DNA of 18,430 bases from CAYMEV01 sp964431655 [NCBI: uncultured bacterium] (GTDB taxonomy: Bacteria > CAYMEV01), in NCBI GenBank assembly GCA_964431655.1, contig CAYSKJ010000056.1, positions 1 through 18,430 on the forward strand. Direction: 5' to 3'. The notes below the pieces were generated by a model. That model was not told where the DNA came from. It worked only from the letters and a program-made list of their open reading frames with translations, and searched no databases. The position numbers and the translations under genes are program-made. Of this stretch, positions 7,275-15,445 are shown piece after piece (within the stretch, counting starts at the first letter, position 1; each line of letters begins with the position of its first letter).

Positions 7275-9569
7275 ATGTATATTTATGAAAAATCATCCAA
7301 TAAAATCTATGAGATAAAATCAGCTCCTCTCTCCATAGGCCGAAGCAAGGAATGTGATATAATACTCCATGACCTTGAGATATCCAGGAAACACACGGTA
7401 TTATACATGATGGACAGCAAATTTTTTATTGAGGACCTGAACAGCAAAAACGGCATATATGTAAACGGCATACTTATTGAGGAAAAAACAGGCCTGAAAA
7501 ACGGCGACAGGATTGATATCGGGCGGTACACCTTCGATGTCCTTGAAACCCCGCCGGTGGTTGAAAATACCGGGGCAGACACCCATACGGACATTATAAC
7601 CCTTGATCTCAGGGAACATCTCAATGCTCTGGCCAAAGGCCAGTCCTGCAGGGATTTCAAAGCCCTGAAGACGGAGGTTACGGATATTATCCAGAAACTC
7701 AACAGCATATACAGGTTTATAGGCATAATAAATGCATCCTGGGATCTTGAAGGCATACTGGACAATCTCTTAAACAGGGTTATGGCTCACATGAAGGCCG
7801 AGCGGGGTGCTATTCTTATCAACAAGCTTCCCGAGGATATTCTCATGCCGGTAACATCGCACAAGATAGAAAGGGAGATACAGACCAGGACCAGCTTTTC
7901 CCTGAGCAGGGCAATAATTGAAAAGGTTCGTTCAGATAAAAAAACAGTGCTCATTGAAGATGCAATGATAGACAAGGGCATACAAAGCGAATCTGTAATT
8001 GCTTCAAGAATAAGGTCAGTCCTGGCATCCCCAATCCAGTCCAAGGATCAGATGCTGGGTATAATCTACCTGGACCACAGGGAAAAAGCCGGTATATTCA
8101 GGGAAAAAGACCTGGGTTTCTTTGAATCCATTGCAAGTATAGCAGCTATTGCCATCAATAATTCAAACTTTTATTCAAAAACAATCAGGCAGAAGGACAG
8201 GTTCTACAAGGAGAAGGTCGGAAGGAACCTTGAGCTTTACAAAAACAGGATTTTAGGCCGTCTCAAAGACAGCCTTGATTTGCCTCTGAAAACCCTTTAT
8301 GAGCTTTCAAAAACTGAAATGGTCTACAGGGAACCTGAACTTCAGGATATCCTGAATAAACTTTATTCTGATCTGGAAAGCATTACAGAAGAGTTGATAA
8401 AGGCCGAGCTCCCCATTCTGGATGCACCCATATTCGAGTCCAATGACATAAATCTTGCAGGCTTTCTGTCGGAGATCTACAAGAATGTTTTTCCCTATGC
8501 ATACCTGAAGGATATCAAGGTCTTTTTGAAAAGGCCTGCTGATAAGAAGCTCTGCATAAAGGGTGATTTCAGCTATGTAAAGGATATTTCGTCGGAAATA
8601 ATCTATAATGTTGTTGATATACTGGAGGAAGGTGCTGAGATAACCCTCAGGATTAACGAGAAAAAGCTCTGCCTTGACCTGGAGTATGTCAACGGGCCTA
8701 TCTACCTTGAGGAAAGGTCTTTGAAAGAGTTTATGGATGAAAAGGTTATGCTTGATATCCAGTCCTATACCGATATGCAGAAAAACAGGATTATGTTTTC
8801 CCGCCAGAGGGACAGGAAGGGAACGATATCCCTTTTCTTCTCCAGAAGCCCCAGCTCAGCGGCAGCGGAGGATACCATAAACCTCGTTTACCGTTTTGAC
8901 CCCAAGTTCAGGGCTTATATTGAGAAAGACCAGAACCGGGTTCTTGTATTTGCCAGGAGGGATACTGATTATTTCAGGCTTATCAAGGATTATGTCAAGC
9001 TGATAGGCTTTGATGTTTCCGAGGTCTTCTCCAGTGCTGAGCTTATAGATAAGCTCACAAGCTACAACCCCAGTATTATTCTTTTTGATTATGGATTCAT
9101 TGAGGATAATTCCAGGAATATAGAACTGGTAAGGCAGATAAAGGAAAACAAGGACAGGCCGGTAATCCTGATGTGCGGTTCAAAGAATATCTCCAAAGAG
9201 ATTTTCGGTTCAGGCATTGATGATATCATGTTTGTCCCTTTTAAGCTTGAGGAACTGGAACTCCGGATTATACACAGCCTCGAGAACAGCATGCTCAAAC
9301 AGCACAGCCTGGAAATAGAGAAGGTAGAAACCGTGAAGGCCATGATAGCCAGCATATCCCATGAGCTGAACAATCCCCTGACAACTGTAAGCATAAATGC
9401 AGAGCTCATAAAGATGACTTCGCCCCAGAATGCCGAGTATGCGGACAGGATACTTTCCAGCCTGGGCAAAATGAAGGATATTGTTGAAAAGCTCTCCAAT
9501 CTTAAAAAGGTCTCGTTCAAGGATTATCTGAAAGACCATAAGATGATAAACCTTACTCCCGGCGAATAG
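7275..9569 (+). CDS. FHA-GAF multidomain signalling protein with internal pseudokinase and terminal HisKA-like domain
   Basis: A 764-residue soluble signalling protein. Residues 1-92 are an FHA phosphothreonine-binding domain: GRS at 22-24, SRKH at 38-41, then DLNSKNGIYVNG at 54-65. Residues about 155-300 are a GAF domain. About 303-385 look like a dimerisation helix pair whose H-box has no His. About 388-525 resemble a decayed kinase ATPase domain: an N-box-like Asn445 is present, but the glycine-rich boxes are missing and only NGP remains. About 553-670 form a receiver fold with Asp605 in the phospho-site place, but the N-terminal acidic pair and the usual Lys-Pro are missing (ARRD, VPF). 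The protein ends with a clear HisKA-like H-box, SISHELNNPL with His696, and about 60 further residues; no ATPase domain follows. AGGA lies 6 bases before the ATG. The methyltransferase gene follows after 30 bases. It could be a phosphotransfer or scaffold protein served by another kinase. Domain calls for the middle part are inference. Confidence 0.88.
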   Translation: MYIYEKSSNKIYEIKSAPLSIGRSKECDIILHDLEISRKHTVLYMMDSKFFIEDLNSKNGIYVNGILIEEKTGLKNGDRIDIGRYTFDVLETPPVVENTGADTHTDIITLDLREHLNALAKGQSCRDFKALKTEVTDIIQKLNSIYRFIGIINASWDLEGILDNLLNRVMAHMKAERGAILINKLPEDILMPVTSHKIEREIQTRTSFSLSRAIIEKVRSDKKTVLIEDAMIDKGIQSESVIASRIRSVLASPIQSKDQMLGIIYLDHREKAGIFREKDLGFFESIASIAAIAINNSNFYSKTIRQKDRFYKEKVGRNLELYKNRILGRLKDSLDLPLKTLYELSKTEMVYREPELQDILNKLYSDLESITEELIKAELPILDAPIFESNDINLAGFLSEIYKNVFPYAYLKDIKVFLKRPADKKLCIKGDFSYVKDISSEIIYNVVDILEEGAEITLRINEKKLCLDLEYVNGPIYLEERSLKEFMDEKVMLDIQSYTDMQKNRIMFSRQRDRKGTISLFFSRSPSSAAAEDTINLVYRFDPKFRAYIEKDQNRVLVFARRDTDYFRLIKDYVKLIGFDVSEVFSSAELIDKLTSYNPSIILFDYGFIEDNSRNIELVRQIKENKDRPVILMCGSKNISKEIFGSGIDDIMFVPFKLEELELRIIHSLENSMLKQHSLEIEKVETVKAMIASISHELNNPLTTVSINAELIKMTSPQNAEYADRILSSLGKMKDIVEKLSNLKKVSFKDYLKDHKMINLTPGE

Positions 9570-9599
9570 TACAAATCGGAATCAGGAAGAAAAAAACAG

Positions 9600-10460
9600 G
9601 TGAAGCAGAGAGCAGTATTATCTCCTGCCCGGGGGCATCCCCCTGGAAGCTCTGCAAAACCCCTGGGAGGAATAACAAGGGGGAAAACCGCAAAAAACAG
9701 GCTGAGATGGGTGGACAATTTCCTGTGCTGTTATGACCCCTGGCTCATAAAGAGACAGGACAGCGCTTTCAGGGACTCCTGCCTTATCGATCTCGGCTAC
9801 GGGGAAACTCCGGTGACCACCCTTGAGCTGTCAGACAGGCTCCGCAGGCATAATCCGGAGCTTCGGGTAATCGGCGTGGAGATAGATCCGGCCAGGGTAG
9901 CTTCTGCTGAGCCATATGCTGGCGATTATGTAGAATTCCGGCTGGGCGGCTTTAATTTTCCTCTTTTGTCAGGGGAAAGGGCTGTCCATGAGAGAGTAAG
10001 GATAATCAGGGCTTTCAATGTGCTGAGGCAGTATGAGGAGTTCTCGGTCGAATCAGCCTATTCTTTGATGGCGGAGCATGTTCTGCCGGGAGGGCTTATG
10101 ATTGAAGGAACCTCAGACCCTCTGGGAAGGACAGGTTCTGCTAATGTCATGAGGCGCAGAAATAAAGCATCATGGGAATATGAGGCTGTTGTTTTCAGTA
10201 CCAGCTTTATCCCTGATTTTTCTCCATCCCGGTTTTGTGCATTCCTGCCCAAAAACCTTATCCACCGAATGGTGCCCGGCAGCAGTATCCATGAATTTTT
10301 TACAGCATGGGAGCGGTCAGCACGTGATACCCGGTACACCAGAATATGGGGCGACCGGCAGTGGTTCCGGGTATCAGCAGAAAGGCTGGCAGATTCAGGT
10401 TACAGGATTGACCTGCGCCGGTCATGGCTTAGAAAGGGCTGGCTCGTGTGGTATCAGTAA
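9600..10460 (+). CDS. Class I SAM-dependent methyltransferase of unknown substrate
   Basis: A 286-residue Rossmann-type methyltransferase beginning at GTG; AGGA lies about 12 bases upstream, so the exact start is uncertain. Motifs include GGITRGKTAKNRLRW (23-37), the SAM-binding motif I region DLGYGETPVTTLEL, the acidic end of strand 2 in GVEIDPARV, RAFNVLRQYEE, LPGGLMIEGTSDPLGR and LPKNLIHRMVPGS. I recall this pattern from a conserved but uncharacterised methyltransferase family common in actinobacteria. No substrate can be assigned. By my count, 14 of 35 Arg codons are CGN, whereas the first 200 codons of the RSH gene have 3 of 14, so transfer from elsewhere is possible but weakly supported. 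It sits 30 bases behind the FHA-GAF gene and ends 7 bases from the end of the convergent peroxiredoxin gene. No terminator is evident in that gap. Confidence 0.85.
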   Translation: MKQRAVLSPARGHPPGSSAKPLGGITRGKTAKNRLRWVDNFLCCYDPWLIKRQDSAFRDSCLIDLGYGETPVTTLELSDRLRRHNPELRVIGVEIDPARVASAEPYAGDYVEFRLGGFNFPLLSGERAVHERVRIIRAFNVLRQYEEFSVESAYSLMAEHVLPGGLMIEGTSDPLGRTGSANVMRRRNKASWEYEAVVFSTSFIPDFSPSRFCAFLPKNLIHRMVPGSSIHEFFTAWERSARDTRYTRIWGDRQWFRVSAERLADSGYRIDLRRSWLRKGWLVWYQ

Positions 10461-10467
10461 TTAGATT

Positions 10468-10929
10468 TCATCTGCTTTTCAGGTATTCTATTATTTCCCT
10501 TCCATGCTGGTCGGGCTTTACCCTGGGATAGACCTTTTTTATTATTCCTGCGGGGTCTATGATATAGGTACAGCGTATTATACCCATGAAGGTCCTGCCG
10601 TACATGGATTTCTCCTTCCAGGCACCGAAGCTTTCTATGATACTGCCCTCCGGGTCGCTCAACAGGTGAAAGGGCAGGTTGTGTCTGCGGGCGAATTTTT
10701 CATGGGATGATGTTTTATCCCTGCTTATTCCAATTACCACAGCCCCTTGAGCAAGAATTTCATCATAGGCGTCCCTGAAACTGCAGGCTTCTTTTGTACA
10801 GCCGGGGGTATTGTCTCTGGGATAGAAATAAAGCACTACGGTTTTTCCCCGGAAACCTTCCAGGGAAATCTCCCTGTCATTCTGATCCTTCAGCGTAAAT
10901 AAGGGTGCTTTGTTTCCTTCTTCAAGCAT
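10468..10929 (-). CDS. bcp: Thiol peroxidase, PrxQ/BCP-type peroxiredoxin
   Basis: A 153-residue atypical two-Cys peroxiredoxin, full length for the family, which reduces hydrogen peroxide and organic hydroperoxides with thioredoxin-type reductants in the cytoplasm. The active-site segment YPRDNTPGCTKEAC gives peroxidatic Cys44 and resolving Cys49 five residues later, the classic PrxQ spacing, with Thr41 and Pro37 of the catalytic pocket. The downstream conserved Arg is seen in GIIRCTYIID. A strong AAGGAG precedes the ATG. It is the last gene of the rpoN-led block, 33 bases behind the HD-GYP regulator, so it may be co-transcribed with it or have its own promoter in that gap; none is clear. 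Confidence 0.96.
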   Translation of the reverse strand: MLEEGNKAPLFTLKDQNDREISLEGFRGKTVVLYFYPRDNTPGCTKEACSFRDAYDEILAQGAVVIGISRDKTSSHEKFARRHNLPFHLLSDPEGSIIESFGAWKEKSMYGRTFMGIIRCTYIIDPAGIIKKVYPRVKPDQHGREIIEYLKSR

Positions 10930-10962
10930 TTTTAACTCCTTGAAATTATTGTGAAAAGGCTT

Positions 10963-12546
10963 TTATTTTATATCCTGAAATGAAATGAGGGATGTAAGCT
11001 GATTGAATTTCATCTTTTTCAGATTATTATGGAGTTTTTCTATCTTTTCGGGTTTATTCAGGAATGCATCCACCATTTTTGGATCAAACTGCTTTCCCTT
11101 GAACACAATCAGCTCGTTTATGGCTATCTCCCTGTCAAGACTCTTGCGGTAAGGCCTGTCGGATGTCATGGCATCAAAGGTATCAGCTACGGCTATAATC
11201 CTGGCGCCGAGAGGTATATTATCGCCCAGAAGGCCTTCGGGATATCCTTTGCCGTCATACCTTTCGTGGTGGTGCTTTATTATGGGAGCTATATTGAACC
11301 CGTAGAGGTCTTTTACTATTTCACCGCCTATGACGGGATGAAGCTTCATCTGGTCCATCTCCTCATCAGTCAGCCTGGAGGGCTTGGAAAGTATCCTCTC
11401 GCTTACGCCTATCTTGCCTATATCATGCAGGAGGCAGGCAATCTGGAGCTCATACCTTTCCTCTTCCGTCATGTTAAGCTCCATGGCTATAATCTGGGAG
11501 TATATCTCTACTCGGTTGCAGTGGCCCTTGGTATAGGGGTCCTTTGCCTCAATTGTATGTGCGTGGGTCTGCACTGATGAGAGAAACATCTTTTTAAGCT
11601 CGTCATTGTGCTTTTGAATCAGGTAATTGTTTTCCAGGGCGGATTCCAGCTCCCTCAGCATGGGCTTCAGCATGGTATCCAGCTGTATCTTCGGGCTGGA
11701 TCTGTAGAAGCCCAGGTATACGCACCCGGTATAGATATCCTTGCTGAAGGGGAATATATATAATTTCCTGTCCTTGCTGAAAAGCCTCAGATCATATATT
11801 TCAGGATCACTGCTGTCGTACGCGAGCATTGGTGCACGCCATTTCTCGTAAAGAAGCTCAAGCATACGGTTCTGGGAATTTCTGTCAAAATCAAGCCTGC
11901 TGTTTTCCTCATGGGTATTATGGAAAAAGGATGTGAACCTGTCAACGCTCTGGTCATATAACAGCAGTGCATAGCTGTCAGCTTTGAAGTTTTCCTGTAT
12001 GAAGCTGTTCACATTATTCAGCTTTGAGCTGAGTATTGTATCTTTACGGTTTTCAATGCCCAGTTTATTAAGGTCCTTTAAGTAATAATTCAGTTCTTCA
12101 ATCTGCTGGGTCCTCAGCTTTACCATGTCTTCCAGGTGCTTCTGGTATTCAATGTTCTCAAGGATGAGCAGCCTCTTTTCAACAGCTCTCTTGAGTATCA
12201 GTGTAAGTTCCATGATATTGAAAGGCTTTTTTATAAAATCATAAGCACCGTATTTAAGGGCTTCTATGGCTGCATCCCGGGTGGCATAGGCAGTTATTAT
12301 TATTTTGATAATATTTTCATCGGTCTGGTGGATGGTCTTCAACAGCTCAAGCCCGCTCATCTTGGGCATATTAATATCAGTTATTACTATCCCTATATTA
12401 TTGCCTTTATCCCTCAGTTTCTCCATGGCCTGATGGCCGTCCGAACAGGCAATAGGAGAATATCCTTTAAGGGTCAGTATCTCAGACAGGGTGTCCCTGA
12501 TATCTCTTTCATCATCAACCAGCAATATGGATTCTTTGTATTCCAA
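10963..12546 (-). CDS. Response regulator with REC, GAF-like and HD-GYP domains (c-di-GMP phosphodiesterase)
   Basis: A 527-residue RpfG-class regulator. The receiver domain (1-120) is complete: acidic pair Asp11/Asp12, phosphoacceptor Asp57, Thr85 and Lys107 before Pro. A coiled-coil-like stretch (about 125-165) leads to a GAF-like domain (about 165-310), an uncommon insertion compared with plain REC-HD-GYP proteins. The HD-GYP domain (about 320-500) has HDIGKIG (374-380), HHERYDGKGYP (426-436, bearing HHE and GYP) and DTFDAMTSDRPYR, the full set expected of an active c-di-GMP hydrolase. The short C-terminal tail is Lys-rich. Translation starts at TTG; the ribosome site TAAAGGAA includes the TAA stop of the cysQ-like gene, 11 bases away, so translational coupling is likely. 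No complete histidine kinase gene lies in the window; the partner is unknown. Confidence 0.95.
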   Translation of the reverse strand: MEYKESILLVDDERDIRDTLSEILTLKGYSPIACSDGHQAMEKLRDKGNNIGIVITDINMPKMSGLELLKTIHQTDENIIKIIITAYATRDAAIEALKYGAYDFIKKPFNIMELTLILKRAVEKRLLILENIEYQKHLEDMVKLRTQQIEELNYYLKDLNKLGIENRKDTILSSKLNNVNSFIQENFKADSYALLLYDQSVDRFTSFFHNTHEENSRLDFDRNSQNRMLELLYEKWRAPMLAYDSSDPEIYDLRLFSKDRKLYIFPFSKDIYTGCVYLGFYRSSPKIQLDTMLKPMLRELESALENNYLIQKHNDELKKMFLSSVQTHAHTIEAKDPYTKGHCNRVEIYSQIIAMELNMTEEERYELQIACLLHDIGKIGVSERILSKPSRLTDEEMDQMKLHPVIGGEIVKDLYGFNIAPIIKHHHERYDGKGYPEGLLGDNIPLGARIIAVADTFDAMTSDRPYRKSLDREIAINELIVFKGKQFDPKMVDAFLNKPEKIEKLHNNLKKMKFNQLTSLISFQDIK

Positions 12547-12557
12547 ATTCTGTTCCT

Positions 12558-13364
12558 TTAATGAGCTGTCCTAAACATTCCTCTTATGCTTTCCAGGAAT
12601 TTGTGATCCTTTAAATTGCTTGCGGCAATTCCTTTTTCATTAAAGACAGTTTTTCCCGTATAATCTATTCTGTTATTCAGCACATCGGTAAAACAGCCTC
12701 CGGCCTCCCTTATGATAATCTCTCCTGCAGAGGAATCCCACCATTTGGTATGGGGAGAAGGATGAATGTAAATATCCGCTTCCCCTAAAAGAATGGAGGC
12801 TATCTTATTTCCCACACTTCCCCGGACTATCCTGTTCTTTATGTTTAGGTGGTCGAGGACGGAAAACAGCATTTTGTCCTGGTGGTTGCGGGAATGTATT
12901 GCTGTCAGGTCCGCACTGTTTATGTCTTTCGGCTTTAATTTTATCCTTTCCCTTATTCCGTTATTCAGGATATAGGACCCTTTACCCTTTTTGGAAAATA
13001 TAATCTGGTTTTTTACCGGAAGGCCGATTATGCCGAACATTATATCGCCTCTGTGGATATAGGATACCATGGTGCAGAATTCACCATTTTTTTGTATATA
13101 ATCCTTTGTGCCGTCCAGGGGATCAATGCACCAGAAGGAATGCCCGGTATCCATGCCTGGTTTATAGGTTTCCTCGGTCAGAAAAGCGGAATCAGGGAAA
13201 GACCTGGATATCTCCCTTATATAAAGCTCATCCACCAGCTTGTCAGCAAGTGTTACAGGATCTGAGGGGGCTTTGTACTCCACATCGAAATCCCTGCTGT
13301 AGATATCCAGTATGATATCAAAAGCCTTCTTTACTATATCAAATAAAAAATCAAATTCCTTCAT
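12558..13364 (-). CDS. cysQ: Inositol-monophosphatase-family phosphatase, CysQ-like
   Basis: A 268-residue Mg-dependent, Li-sensitive-type phosphatase of the FIG/IMPase superfamily. The metal-binding signatures are in order: SDPVTLADKLVD near the N-terminus, EE in FLTEETY, IDPLDGTKDYI, and KWWDSSAGEIIIREAGG near the C-terminus. DPLDGTKDY followed by GEF is the form typical of CysQ (3'-phosphoadenosine 5'-phosphate phosphatase), whereas inositol monophosphatases usually have DPIDGT-N. CysQ removes PAP made during sulfate assimilation or sulfotransfer, and PAP also inhibits exoribonucleases. No sulfate-assimilation gene is in this window, so PAP as substrate is inference. An AAGGAG lies about 13 bases before the ATG, longer than usual, but no better in-frame start is available. 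It sits 25 bases behind ptsI in the rpoN-led operon. Confidence 0.85.
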   Translation of the reverse strand: MKEFDFLFDIVKKAFDIILDIYSRDFDVEYKAPSDPVTLADKLVDELYIREISRSFPDSAFLTEETYKPGMDTGHSFWCIDPLDGTKDYIQKNGEFCTMVSYIHRGDIMFGIIGLPVKNQIIFSKKGKGSYILNNGIRERIKLKPKDINSADLTAIHSRNHQDKMLFSVLDHLNIKNRIVRGSVGNKIASILLGEADIYIHPSPHTKWWDSSAGEIIIREAGGCFTDVLNNRIDYTGKTVFNEKGIAASNLKDHKFLESIRGMFRTAH

Positions 13365-13389
13365 CTCAGATATAGAACTCTCCTTTTAC

Positions 13390-15159
13390 TCAGTGCGGAA
13401 TTACATCAAGTATTACCGGTACATTGTCGTTAATGAAATTCAGGACTATATTGTTGATCTCTTTGGGAGTATTATATTTGTTGATTTCTGTCATCAGGTT
13501 CTCAGCCAGTTCCTTTGTGAAATGCCTGATTATGGTCTTTGCTATGGGTATGGAAGAAGGGTTCATGCTGAGCTCCCGGAAACCCATGGCTGTCAGTATT
13601 ACCATTCCGAAGGGGTCAGAGGCCATTTCCCCGCAGAGGCTTACTTCTATCCTGCTCCTTTTCCCGTTCTGCAGGACCCTTTCTATCATCCTTAAGACAG
13701 CCGGATGCAGTGGCTGATAGAGATAGGATACATCCTGGTTTACCCGGTCTATGCCCAGGCTGTACTGGATAAGGTCATTGGTCCCTATGGAAAAGAAATT
13801 GACCTCCTTTGCAAGCATATCGCTTATCATTACAGCCGAGGGCAGTTCTATCATAACACCGATGGGTATGTTAGGGTCGAAGGGGATTTTCCGTTCGGAG
13901 AGTTCCTGCTGGGCGCGGTAGAAGTACTCCTTTGCTTTTTTGACCTCTTCTATCCCCGATATGAGGGGGAACATTATCTGGACCCTGCCATAGGCAGATG
14001 CCCTCAGAATCCCTTTAAGCTGGTCCAGAAACAGTTCCGGATACTTGAAAGAAAGCCTGATTCCCCTGATGCCGAGGAAGGGGTTGAGTTCCCTGGGGTA
14101 CTGATCTTCACTGGCAAACTTGTCTCCGCCTAAATCAAAGGTTCTTATGGTTACCTGGTAGGGCTTTACGCTCTCGGCTACCTTGCGGTATATGTCAAAA
14201 TGCTCATCCTCCGTGGGAGCCTGCTTATTTTCCAGATATATGTATTCCGTCCGGAAAAGGCCTACCCCTTCTGCACCGTATTTTGAAATGTTTTCTACCT
14301 CTTCAATCCTGTCTATATTGCATTTCAGCTGAACATAGTGCCCGTCCCTGGTCCGGGCGGGTATGGTGGAAAGCTTGTCGAATTCCTCTGAGAGCTTCTG
14401 CATCTTTTTCTGCTTTACCAGGGATTTGGCAATCTGGTTTTCCGTGGGGTTCAGAATAACCATGCCTTCATTTCCGTCCACAATGCAGTAATCAAAGGTG
14501 CCGTGGTATTTTGTCAGCTCCTTTATGCCGACGACAGCAGGTATCTTGAGAGACCTGGAGAGTATGGCGGTATGGCTTGTAGGTCCTCCGATTTCAATGG
14601 CAAAACCCTTGATCATGCTTTTTTTAAGCTTTGCTGTTTCCGAGGGGCAAAGGTCATGGGCTATTATGATACCCGGGTCTTTTATGTCAAAAAAGTTATG
14701 ATCGCTCTTCCCCATGAGGTTTTTCAGGATCCTGTTCGTAACATATCCTATGTCATTAGCCCTGTCCTTGAAATAATCATCATCCATTTCCCGGAAAACA
14801 TTCTGGAATTTCTCCTTGACCTTTATAACAGCATGCTCTGCATTCACCTTTTCTTTCTCAATGAGATCCTCCACTTCCCTTACTATGGTTTCATCCTCAA
14901 TCAGAAAGATATGGGCATCAAAGATGATATCCTTCTCTCTGAGTAATCTTCCGTACTGTTTCTTTATATCCTCAAGCTGTCTTTTAGATGCATCCAGTGC
15001 CTTCCTGAACCGCTTTATCTCTTCATCCAGCTCACTCTCAGGGATATCTCTTCGTACCACATCCTCAAAGGGATGCTCAAGGAAATAGGGTTTTCCAATG
15101 GCTATTCCCGAGTAGACCCCTATCCCGTAGAGAATTACATTCGGTTTTTCTACGGACAT
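13390..15159 (-). CDS. ptsI: Phosphoenolpyruvate-protein phosphotransferase, PTS enzyme I
   Basis: A 589-residue enzyme I, normal length, which autophosphorylates on His from phosphoenolpyruvate and passes the phosphate to HPr. The N-terminal half carries the HPr-binding helices and GGPTSHTAILSR with active-site His196. The C-terminal PEP-binding barrel shows GVGLFRTEY (298-306), LGGDKF (343-348), NPFLGIRGIR (359-368), MIELPSA (436-442), SIGTNDLIQY (457-466) and SLCGEMASDP with the proton-donor Cys509. No GAF domain precedes it, so it is the EI form and not the nitrogen paralogue PtsP. AAGGAG is well placed before the ATG, and ptsH ends 16 bases upstream. With HPr and HprK present but no EII components in the window, its phosphate sink here is unclear. 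Confidence 0.98.
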   Translation of the reverse strand: MSVEKPNVILYGIGVYSGIAIGKPYFLEHPFEDVVRRDIPESELDEEIKRFRKALDASKRQLEDIKKQYGRLLREKDIIFDAHIFLIEDETIVREVEDLIEKEKVNAEHAVIKVKEKFQNVFREMDDDYFKDRANDIGYVTNRILKNLMGKSDHNFFDIKDPGIIIAHDLCPSETAKLKKSMIKGFAIEIGGPTSHTAILSRSLKIPAVVGIKELTKYHGTFDYCIVDGNEGMVILNPTENQIAKSLVKQKKMQKLSEEFDKLSTIPARTRDGHYVQLKCNIDRIEEVENISKYGAEGVGLFRTEYIYLENKQAPTEDEHFDIYRKVAESVKPYQVTIRTFDLGGDKFASEDQYPRELNPFLGIRGIRLSFKYPELFLDQLKGILRASAYGRVQIMFPLISGIEEVKKAKEYFYRAQQELSERKIPFDPNIPIGVMIELPSAVMISDMLAKEVNFFSIGTNDLIQYSLGIDRVNQDVSYLYQPLHPAVLRMIERVLQNGKRSRIEVSLCGEMASDPFGMVILTAMGFRELSMNPSSIPIAKTIIRHFTKELAENLMTEINKYNTPKEINNIVLNFINDNVPVILDVIPH

Positions 15160-15175
15160 CTTGCCTTCTCCTTTG

Positions 15176-15442
15176 TCATTCCTCTATCAGACCATGCTCA
15201 AAAAGCTTAACCATCTCTTCCAGGGCAGAGTCCTCATCCTCTCCGTCAGCCAGGATCCTGAGGACCGTGTCGTATTCAGCTGCAAGCATAAGGACACCCA
15301 TGATGCTTTTTGCGTTTATTTCCATATTATCCTTGATAATCATTATCTTGGACTTATATTTTGAGGAGGTTTTGACTATCAGGGTAGCTGACCTCGCATG
15401 AAGACCCCTCCTGTTTTTTACCTTTATTGTCTCCTCTTTCAA
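15176..15442 (-). CDS. ptsH: Phosphocarrier protein HPr with His15 and regulatory Ser46
   Basis: An 88-residue HPr. The active-site motif RRGLHARSA gives His15, which accepts phosphate from enzyme I. NAKSIMGVL gives Ser46, the site phosphorylated by HPr kinase. Both key residues keep canonical numbering, so both modes of phosphorylation are possible. Translation begins at TTG; the AAAGGA ribosome site lies within the last codons of hprK, whose stop is 3 bases before the start, which strongly suggests translational coupling to the kinase. No ATG alternative is available upstream without running into hprK. The loop after Ser46 (AAEYDTVLRI) is more hydrophobic than in transport HPr proteins. Its place between the HPr kinase and enzyme I supports a shared regulatory relay. 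Confidence 0.97.
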   Translation of the reverse strand: MKEETIKVKNRRGLHARSATLIVKTSSKYKSKIMIIKDNMEINAKSIMGVLMLAAEYDTVLRILADGEDEDSALEEMVKLFEHGLIEE

Positions 15443-15445
15443 TGC

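Noticed and set aside
9570-9599. A frameshifted remnant of a missing ATPase domain after the terminal H-box
   Set aside because: Only 30 bases separate the stop codon from the methyltransferase start, and the following frame is a coherent methyltransferase with no ATPase motifs.
10461-10500. A shared bidirectional terminator between the convergent methyltransferase and peroxiredoxin genes
   Set aside because: I looked for a GC-rich stem with flanking T and A runs and found none in the 7-base gap or just past either stop codon.
11029-11577. 182-codon plus-strand open frame opposite the HD-GYP domain
   Set aside because: It is antisense to a region with the full HD-GYP motif set, has no ribosome site, and its hydrophobic composition is explained by the complement of the real gene.
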